From contig JASJFT010000061.1 of the NCBI GenBank assembly GCA_030770425.1, positions 124,001-188,000 on the forward strand: DNA of 64,000 nucleotides. Direction: 5' to 3'. This DNA is from Darksidea phi (Eukaryota; Ascomycota; Dothideomycetes; Pleosporales; Lentitheciaceae). This document shows, one piece after another, positions 56,823-64,000 of this stretch. Below the pieces are notes generated by a model. That model made no database searches, was not told the origin of the DNA, and saw only the letters and a program-made list of their open reading frames with translations. The position numbers were made by a program, and so were the translations under genes. Within the stretch, counting starts at the first letter, position 1; every line of letters begins with the position of its first letter.

Positions 56823-57305
56823 GATGGAATGTTTTGGATGTTGGCGGGATAAGAGATATGTGACTATGCGCTTTAATGCCTGCCGTGTTGAAAGAGTCGG
56901 TTGTAATCTTATATAGTTAGTCTGTTAGTATTCGGCCAGGGCGGTAGAAGTAGCTCACTCTTTCCTGGACCGCGCTCTGGATCGGCATGGACGTGCTTCT
57001 GCAACGGCTTGCTTTACAGGTTGTCGATTTGATACGCGCCCTTCATAGGGTCCTCTCCCGATCTCATACTAATTTCTGTGCGGGCAACTCGAAGTATTTC
57101 ACAAATACTCTCGTCTGAGATGAGCGTGCTGCTTGTAGAAATTAGGCTAACCTCCAAAGAGATATACTACTGAAAATCCGGTGCTATAAGTCGTTTTCCC
57201 GTACTTAGACACACCAAGGTCACTTATTCTGAGTAATGCTAGACATAGCGGGAAATGATGGAGCGGTCGCGGTAAAAGTGTTCGACAGTTAATCCGAACT
57301 GAATT
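56823..57305. other. Intergenic region
   Basis: About 480 bases between the end of the NmrA-like pseudogene and the stop of the second rhodopsin-domain gene. No coding sense is visible. Confidence 0.5.
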
Positions 57306-58447
57306 TTAAGTCTCAATATCTTCCATACTATACAGTTCAGACGTCCCTCTGTTTCCTTCTCTCGGCCTTCGTGAATCGTTCTCTTCGTTCGAGTATGAGA
57401 AATGCCTCCGCAAACCAGCGGATCGTCGTACAAGAGGCCGTAAGGTCGGGACGCACGCACAGAATACGGCACAAGTAACTTCAGCCACGGACCATACCAC
57501 CGTGTTTGGCATTGTCCACGTGGGATCTTCGCTCAAGGTGGAAGCACGAAGCGTGACGAGGCGGATAACTGAGATCGCGCATGTGCTGGGGAATGGAGAT
57601 TCCGTAAGCCCTTACTCCGGCGTCGCTAACGCAATGGAAAACTCACAAGAAGCCTAGCGAAAAGATTGCCATCAAGAGCCCCTTTTGCACCTTCGGTAAG
57701 GGCAGCATCTCCAGTAACGGTAGCGGCATGATGAGAATAAAGACATCAGTAAGCACATGTACGATCCCCATAGCCAGCCAGAAATCCATCCGCTCCCTGC
57801 AATTCCTGGACGCCAAGGGATCCCAGTTCTGTTCGATAGGCTGGCAGTTGAGCGTGGCCCCTATTGTTCCACCTACGGCCCATGCGATAATGAAGGCGAG
57901 GGATACGTCGCACACACGCTGGAAGCTGGGTAGCGGAAATGCGCGACGGTATTGGAGAAGAAAGGTCGTTTTCATGAGCACGATGACGGCTCCGTATCCA
58001 ATAGAGGCAATCCAAATCAGCTACGCGGTGCCCATATGTCAGTGACGAGTGCTCCTGCAGTGAAGATAGACGAACTTTGAGAAACTTAGATCTCTGCTGG
58101 ATAGAAAGTATGTGGATATGGCGGCCGAGTCCAAATTTTGTACCTTCATTCCGGTTAGATTCATCTTTTGAAGGTCCACCCTCCAACTTAATACCTACAG
58201 ACTGCAGTTAGGACAGCCACTGCGATGAACGAGATCCAAACAAGACGTGTTAGTAGACGTTCCTAATTAACAGAGAATCATCGCATACCAGAGCCGCAAC
58301 CAAGGCCCAATCGTCGTTCCCCAACTTCCGGATGATTATCCTTCGAACATAGAGTCGTAGGCCCACAAGCACCACTGAGATTAGCAAACACACTGTGGTG
58401 ACTGCTATTACCCTCCAAGAGTAGTCTTCGTACGTATTTGACGGCAT
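57306..58447 (-). CDS. Rhodopsin-domain (PTH11-like) membrane protein 2, doubtful first junction
   Basis: Exons 58143-58076, 58020-57647 and 57585-57306 are secure, with 55-61 nt introns joining TKFGLGRH, KFLK to LIWIASIGYGAVIV, and SLGF to TCAISVIRL. The first exon (58447-58289, MPSNTYEDYSWRV.. to DDWALVAAL) and the second (ending at 58199 with WISFIAVAVLTAV) can be joined in frame only by a 26-nt intron (58288-58263), far below the usual minimum. The 71-nt alternative with a good CTAAC branch site and ATCGCAG acceptor leaves the frame off by one. With the 26-nt intron the protein is 314 aa. Seven helices, NDD and CACVPTLRPLV mark the fungal rhodopsin domain. The gene may be recently disabled. 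Confidence 0.7.
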
Positions 58448-59795
58448 CTTTGCCTAGGAGTTGACTAGTCGTTCATGTCTGCTCTCCAGGTTCGCCATGT
58501 GCTAGGACGGACGACGCGAGCGACGGGACAATCTCATGGCTACTCTTGCCAAGGTTCAGCTTTAGGTAGGTTTGGCGTTTCCTCACATGATGTAATTCGC
58601 TGTAACAAAGTTTGAGTTAACGCCACAAACTCGCTAGCTTCTCCTTTGGCAAAATCGATATGCACAAAACAATTGATCGTCGATGTGGGATGGCTGCGTA
58701 GGCTAAGCTGTGATTAGTGGGCTATGCGACGCAGGGAGATCAACGCCGCTAGCCCTGGCGCAAGACCAGTTGCTTTGGGCGCTCCTGGGTACAGGCAAAT
58801 ATGGACATTTCCGCGGCTGTTCTGTTTGTCTTAAATTAAAAGTCGGTCAAGGTGCGTTCAGGGGAATCGGGATACGGTGAAAATCCGGGGTGCATGAGTT
58901 AGAACGTCATAGCGGTAACCGCGAGTAGCACCTCTCTGCCTGGTACAAGCGTCATGCTATCCTAAAAGATAAGATAAGAACCTGCATTTCTCGAGAATGA
59001 TTAATGCCTACCTTTCATAAAATTAGAGGGATGAAGACGTTACTCTGGACTTAAGTAGCGTCGGAAGAAACGCAACGCTAGTACTACTATGTGACAGGTC
59101 AGACATGTACGGACTTAAAATGTAGATTGAATATGTGTTAACTATTGATTCCACTCATGCTTGTCCTTTTCGCATCATGGGATACACTTAGTCGGTGCGC
59201 AACTGCTGGCCCCTTTCATGTAGAATAGCACTTATATGAGTTCAAAATAGCAACGGGAATATATAAGTAAACTTTCCATTTTGATAGCTTCATTTGGTAA
59301 TGATATTTGATGGTTGACCAATTTTCAATTATGCCCGTCGTTCGGACGCCGATACCTATAGAAGGTCTTATTTCGTTAGCTCCCAAAACGTTAAGACATG
59401 ACGTAGGGTTGGTGGTTGTCTTGATCGTCGTTTGCATAGCAAGGTTCCCTTGCCTGGCCTCACCCTCTGGTGAGACCGAGCAGCGCGACACCTGGTTAAT
59501 TCAAGGCCAGATTTTCATCTTGGTCTCATGGCGAATAACTTCGCAATTCGCAGAAAACCTCCTCCATTTAATGGACGTCCCTGTATTTCCTGTGTTTTAG
59601 TCTCGTTGGTGATCATATTTCATTGGTACATTTGAAAGCATAATTGTACCCCGCAGGGCGCGCTCCTGACAAATCTAGCAATACGTCATCTTAACAACCA
59701 AAAAGCCTAGAACCAGCATATAAAATAAAAAGGTGTATGTCTAAACTCTACACAGTGCAAACACTCGTCAATACATCACAAAAATAAAATAGAAA
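58448..59795. other. Divergent intergenic region
   Basis: About 1.35 kb between the starts of the rhodopsin-domain gene and the oxidoreductase gene. A 96-codon plus-strand frame with ATG at 59310 has some hydrophobic stretches but no family sense. The last 100 bases before the oxidoreductase are very A-rich. Confidence 0.45.
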
Positions 59796-60947
59796 ATGAC
59801 CAACAGTCTCCCCAAAATCCGCCGCGTCTTCCGGCGAACCGACAACCATACCCCCGGCTCCCCAAAAGTCAAGTTAATCAAAGGACCTTTACCAAATACC
59901 TTGCCACCAACCTCAGTCTTAATTCGCGTGCACGCCGTATCCCTCAATTACCGTGACGCCAACATCGCCAACGGCGGGAATCCATGGCCAGTAAAGCCGC
60001 ACGGAATCCCCTGCAACGATGCAGCGGGTGAGATTACCGCATTGGGCTCCGATGTCAAGACGCTTTCCATTGGAGACAGAGTCGCTCCGATTACCGACAC
60101 GGAGAACCTGACTGGGCGGGAGAAGGGGAGGTCGTGGTTAGCAGCCGATGAGGATGGCGTTCTTGCTGATTATCTAATCTTTGATGAGAGGAAGGTTTGT
60201 AGACTTCCTGGTCATCTGGATTGGATCGAAGCGAGTACCATACCTTGTGCGGGTGTGACGGCGTGGGCGGCGTTGAAGGACGTGGGGTTTGGGAAGAGCG
60301 TGTTGATCCAGGGTATGTATATTTTTCACAACCGCAAAGGTCGGACATGCGGCTGAGGATGAAGGAACTGGCGGCGTAAGCATGTTTGCACTCAAACTCG
60401 CTCGAGCTGTAGGCCTGAAAGTGGCGCTGAGCTCTTCAAGTGACGAGAAGCTTAAGAGCATGCGTGAGCGATTCTCGAGCCCGCCGCTGCTCACTGTCAA
60501 CTACGCCACTAATCCGGAATGGCATGAAGAGGTTCTTAAACTTACTGGCGGTGCTGGTGTTGATCTTGTGATTGAGATTGGCGGGACATCTTCGCTGGTG
60601 AAGAGCTTGAAGTGTACGAGAAGGGGTGGAACGATCAGTCAGGTTGGGTATTTGGGGAAGCGGGACGTCATTGCGTTGGCTGAGCTTCTGCCACTCTTGA
60701 TTGACAGGAGGGTGAACTTAAGGTAAGGTAATACCTAATACACGGAACGAACAGGGCTGATTTGGAGAGCAGAGGTATCAATGCTGGGTCAAAGCAGGAC
60801 ATGGACGATCTATGTGACGCTTTGACCGCCGTGGAAATGCATTTGGACGACATCATAGACTCCACCTTTCCATTTGAGAAGGCTGAAGAGGCCATCGAAT
60901 ATGTATGGCAAGGTAGACAGGTTGGGAAAGTTATTCTGCGTCTCTGA
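59796..60947 (+). CDS. Medium-chain dehydrogenase/reductase, quinone-oxidoreductase-like
   Basis: Three exons: 59796-60312, 60365-60722 and 60773-60947, giving 349 aa. Introns are 52 and 50 nt. For the last acceptor I chose AGCAG before AGGTATC, since it restores VNLRGINAGSKQDMDDL, the family pattern; a nearer AG would add five odd residues. The N-terminal GroES-like part has VHAVSLNYRDANIANG and CNDAAGEITALGSDV. The coenzyme fold follows with VLIQGTGGVSMFALKLA and VIEIGG. The end, FPFEKAEEAIEYVWQGRQVG, is typical. The residues that hold structural zinc in true alcohol dehydrogenases are missing, so it is probably a zinc-free NADPH-dependent reductase. Substrate is unknown. Confidence 0.92.
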
Positions 60948-61306
60948 ACTGGAAGAAGAGGCGTGACTACGCGGCAATGATCTAAGACCGGGCGGGTAGA
61001 GAACATCCTAAATCCCATAGTGCATATGTGCTGATTATCTCAAGAAACAAAGGAAAAGCGTGGTGAGATGTTCTAGGATGCTTTGGGGAGACTAAGGCAA
61101 GAAAAGCATGGTAGAGTAGAATGTGCACCTCCGTCTTCGCGTAATTGATATTTATCAATTCACATCGTCAACCCAGTATATGTAGGAACACAATATGAGA
61201 CCTAACGTCCCAGGAGGTTTAAATAGAAACAAAGCAGATAAGCATCTAATTAATATTAATATGAGGGCGTAAATATAACGTCATATTCCCACTCAACTTT
61301 GCCTTA
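60948..61306. other. Convergent 3' intergenic region
   Basis: The 359 bases separate the stops of two converging genes. It is AT-rich with no coding sense. Confidence 0.5.
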
Positions 61307-62414
61307 CTACGCCGCCGCAGCAGCAACAAGCACATCAATGCCACTAGCATGGCTCGCCGTATTCGCGGTACTACTCCCACCCTGCCACCTGTCTTGGAAC
61401 AAACCCTCACCATTCCTCGCCTTTGACCACACGGAATCCGCGTTCTTCTTAAAGAAATCAGCATACTGCTGCTGCGGTTCATTGCTGTGGAGAGAAGCAA
61501 GACCGCGTATAAACGCGCCTTTGAACATGCTGCCTTGTTCGTCCAAGCCGCTGTCACCTACGGGCTCAGTGAGGATGCCGTCTTTGGTGAGTTTGTTGAT
61601 GGTCGCGGATGCTATTGCGTTGGCGTGCTAGAGAGGTTGTTAGTGCAACCGGGAGAGGAGTGAGTGGATGGCTTACAGCAATATACCCTCCATCACTAGT
61701 CGCTTTCGCCAATTCCGACAGCCCACTCAACACAGGGCCCTGGTTGTAGGTAAAAGGTGTCTTGCCATCATTCTTGCAAGTGGCCTTATCGATTCCATCG
61801 TTGACAAGACCATCTCCGTTGATAATTCCCGAGTTCCAGAACCAATCCCACTCCATCTTTGCCCAGTTCAAATACTCTTCTTTCTGGTCGGCGCCAACGC
61901 GATTCGCGAGATGCGCGGCAGCGGAGAGGAAGAGCTCGTTCGAGATGGCGCTGATGCTTCCTTTAGGCTTGTCCCACCAAATGCCGCCATTGCACGGCGT
62001 TGTCCAGCCACCGGTCATGTCTTCGAAGATGTGTATGGCTGTGTTGAGGTACTTAAAGTCGCCGGTCAGATCGTAAGCCGCGATCCAGCCCAATGCCCAC
62101 CACCCCTCGTCATCATAATAGTCGTTGAGCCAGTTGTTTGCGCCTTGCCTGTTGGCTCCTTTGGCGTAGGTGCTGGCGAGGATGTCGGTCGCTGTCTGCT
62201 TGAAGGATCCGTCAATTTGACCGAAGCGGGCGAGCATCTCGACAATGTTACCGGATTGCCACCAAAGGTCGGTATTTGCGCCCTTCCATAGTCCGGTCTC
62301 GCCGTTATACCTATCTTGTAGGGTTTTGATGGCAGTGTTTGCGTTATCAGCGTATTGTGCTACTGCTGCGCCGATGCAAGAAATTGAAAGAAACAAGGAG
62401 TGATGGTATTTCAT
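61307..62414 (-). CDS. Secreted GH76 alpha-1,6-mannanase-like protein
   Basis: Two exons, 62414-61677 and 61627-61307, give 352 aa; the 49-nt intron is GTAAGC..TAG. A signal peptide covers about residues 1-19, ending AAVAQ. The GH76 fold is shown by NTDLWWQSGNIVEMLARF, the catalytic Asp pair D101-D102 in YYDDEGWWALGW, WTTPCNGGIWWD and TYNQGPVLSGLSEL. GH76 enzymes cut or transfer alpha-1,6-linked mannose chains; the yeast Dcw1/Dfg5 branch links GPI mannoproteins to the wall. Those proteins are about 100 residues longer and GPI-anchored. This one ends in VLVAAAAA without a clear GPI omega-site plus hydrophobic tail, so it is more likely released or loosely bound to the wall. Confidence 0.9.
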
Positions 62415-64000
62415 CGTGACGGCGCAGCGTTGAAGTCCTTAGATGCGAATAATAGCAACGGATAGCGAGACGGTCTTTTAGAGGTGAAGAGCTAAAAGAG
62501 GAAAAATATGTTTCGCCGCAAGGTAGCACATCCATATATTCTCATCCACGTCTGTCTACCGAAGCTAGCACAGCGGAGATTAATTTTCTTTAATAGAGCA
62601 CGGTCACTGGATGTGTACTGACGCGGATGGAACCTAACCAGTTTGTCTTCACTTTTCTAGGATTAAGGAATCGTCAGCACTCTTTTGGCGCGGCTGAGGC
62701 CGTGGCATTGTTACTGTAATTTGCACAATGGCCTGTGCCCGTGACATACAAGGCAAGCCGCTCTGGCATGGTGAGGCTGACAGGGCGCCTATCGAAGGCG
62801 GTGACAACCCCAAATACTCTGGCGCTGGACACCGCAAAAATGGGTTGCTATCATGAGAGTCATTGTGATTTTGTCGCAAGCATTATGGACATTTCGCACG
62901 AGTGACCGGATTTGAAAACGTGAAACATGAATACCTGAAAAGGTTGCCGTCTCGTGCGAGTACTGCCAAGGCCGGCCCGGAAAATCTTGTCTCCGCGGAA
63001 GACTCAAAGTTAGGCTGGAACTGGCTAGATGACGGTGGCTAGGTGGAAGATTTCTCGTACCAATAGAATCTCCGATGTTTGTGAGTAAAACTTAGGTCTA
63101 TTCAATCTTACGTTATCAATGACATGGGGCCCTTTCATTGAGTACCACCTAGGCCGATTTCGGCTTTAGATTGCAACCCTGCGAAGGTACATGGTCTAGC
63201 GGGATAAGGTCTAATGTGCCTACACCATGGAGGGCCATCGGAAGCTAAAGCTGCAGGTTGTCATGTGGCTGCCGTAACCTAGTTCCTAATAGGGATTATA
63301 GCCTCTAGAGGTTGTTCCGTCGGACATGCCTATACACAGAGAGGGAGAGAGAGTATGTGAGAATGGGCCTGCTCAGAGCGGTGCGTTTTTTGTCTGATAG
63401 CAGTTCAAGAGTCAGCCATTGGGCGAGATACTGTATTGTTCTACTTCAAAGTCGCAACATCGGGACATTTGAAAGCTCGGGGCCGTAGCGATTGCCTTGA
63501 TTGTCAGGATGGCGAATACGGAAGGCAGATAATTACAAGCATCGTCGATGAGACGAAACGCGGCTTGTGATGCTGTGCCTCGTTTGCTCGGGTGAATGAC
63601 CATCGTGCCAAGGCTATGACGAAACTGCGGGATTTGAAGACTAGAGAAGTGCATGGAGTTGGGCTCAACATACAGCTCGGCTGGACAAAGGGAAGTGAGC
63701 GCCGGCGGGTAGATTCTTGCGATAGCATCTGCTATGCTCGCGTGCTTGGTGTCTGCGGTGACTGAAACGCGCACAACGCGTGAGGCTGTTCGGGCTTCCG
63801 ATGACGTCGGCAGGGTAATAGTGGGGCAGTCACAAGCCATCGCAAAGTCGGATTTCCATCAGCCAAAAGCAAAATGCATGAGCGATCGACAAATAGCGGC
63901 GGATCAAATCTGCCCAGCACGCCGGCCTTCACTCACTCGGTGGGTAACGCCGTTTCCGCCGCGGCCTGGCCGCCCCAGCCCAACGTTAGTTCGCAGCTTC
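62415..64000. other. Right-hand end, no supported gene
   Basis: About 1.6 kb starting with the GH76 promoter. A minus-strand frame with ATG, 63840-63412 (142 codons), has mixed composition and no recognisable domain; it might be a gene or part of one that runs off the window, but I cannot support it. A GA-rich run is at 63341-63354. Confidence 0.4.

Noticed and set aside
63412..63840. A 142-codon minus-strand frame near the right end
   Set aside because: It has an ATG but no domain, signal or splice support, and overlaps other short frames. It may belong to a gene outside the window, which I cannot test.

Overview
The window is nuclear DNA of a filamentous ascomycete (Pezizomycotina). The class Dothideomycetes is my inference from gene content and style, not something the bases prove. 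The genes carry short spliceosomal introns, mostly 47-70 nt, with GT..AG ends and CTAAC/CTGAC-like branch sites. Several families typical of this group are present: a DUF1996 secreted protein, a DUF3632 protein and two rhodopsin-domain (PTH11-like) membrane proteins. All exon joins given here were worked out by eye from reading frame, splice sites and family sense.

Layout. 0.3-5.9 kb: RGP1 (Golgi Ypt6 exchange factor subunit), then a multi-exon membrane protein whose C-terminal part lies behind an in-frame TGA. 5.9-10.8 kb: a long stretch with no gene I can support, ending in the pyrimidine-rich leader of the SSN6/CYC8 corepressor (10.8-13.7 kb). 14.3-15.1 kb: a conserved, probably mitochondrial small protein. 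17.6-19.8 kb: a KRE6/SKN1 glucan-synthesis protein. 20.2-22.3 kb: a doubtful hydrophobic ORF and a decayed coding region. 22.6-28.3 kb: a compact metabolic block of MSC7-type aldehyde dehydrogenase, glutamine-synthetase-like enzyme and short-chain dehydrogenase. 28.3-32.1 kb: apparently gene-free. 32.1-33.4 kb: DUF1996 secreted protein. 35.7-40.3 kb: small Cys-rich protein, dienelactone hydrolase and an RGS/RAX1-type signalling protein. 42.5-45.97 kb: truncated FAD monooxygenase, DUF3632 protein and rhodopsin-domain protein 1. 47.1-49.9 kb: single-pass membrane protein and PHD-finger protein. 52.5-54.3 kb: malate synthase with a peroxisomal SKL end. 55.8-58.4 kb: NmrA-like pseudogene and rhodopsin-domain protein 2, which has an abnormal first junction. 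59.8-62.4 kb: medium-chain quinone-type oxidoreductase and a GH76 alpha-1,6-mannanase-like enzyme. The last 1.6 kb shows no supported gene.

How it fits together. The conserved genes are housekeeping or regulatory: vesicle traffic, global repression, wall glucan and mannan assembly, the glyoxylate cycle, G-protein control and chromatin reading. Between them lie accessory genes and several wrecks: an NmrA pseudogene, an unnamed pseudogene, a monooxygenase fragment, a nonsense-truncated membrane protein and a rhodopsin gene with a broken or tiny intron. I saw no transposase, CRISPR array, tRNA, rRNA or secondary-metabolite core enzyme, and no coherent new multi-gene system. The items most worth checking are the 7-nt micro-exon, the 26-nt intron problem, the TGA at a likely Trp position and the paired repressor-like sites upstream of malate synthase.
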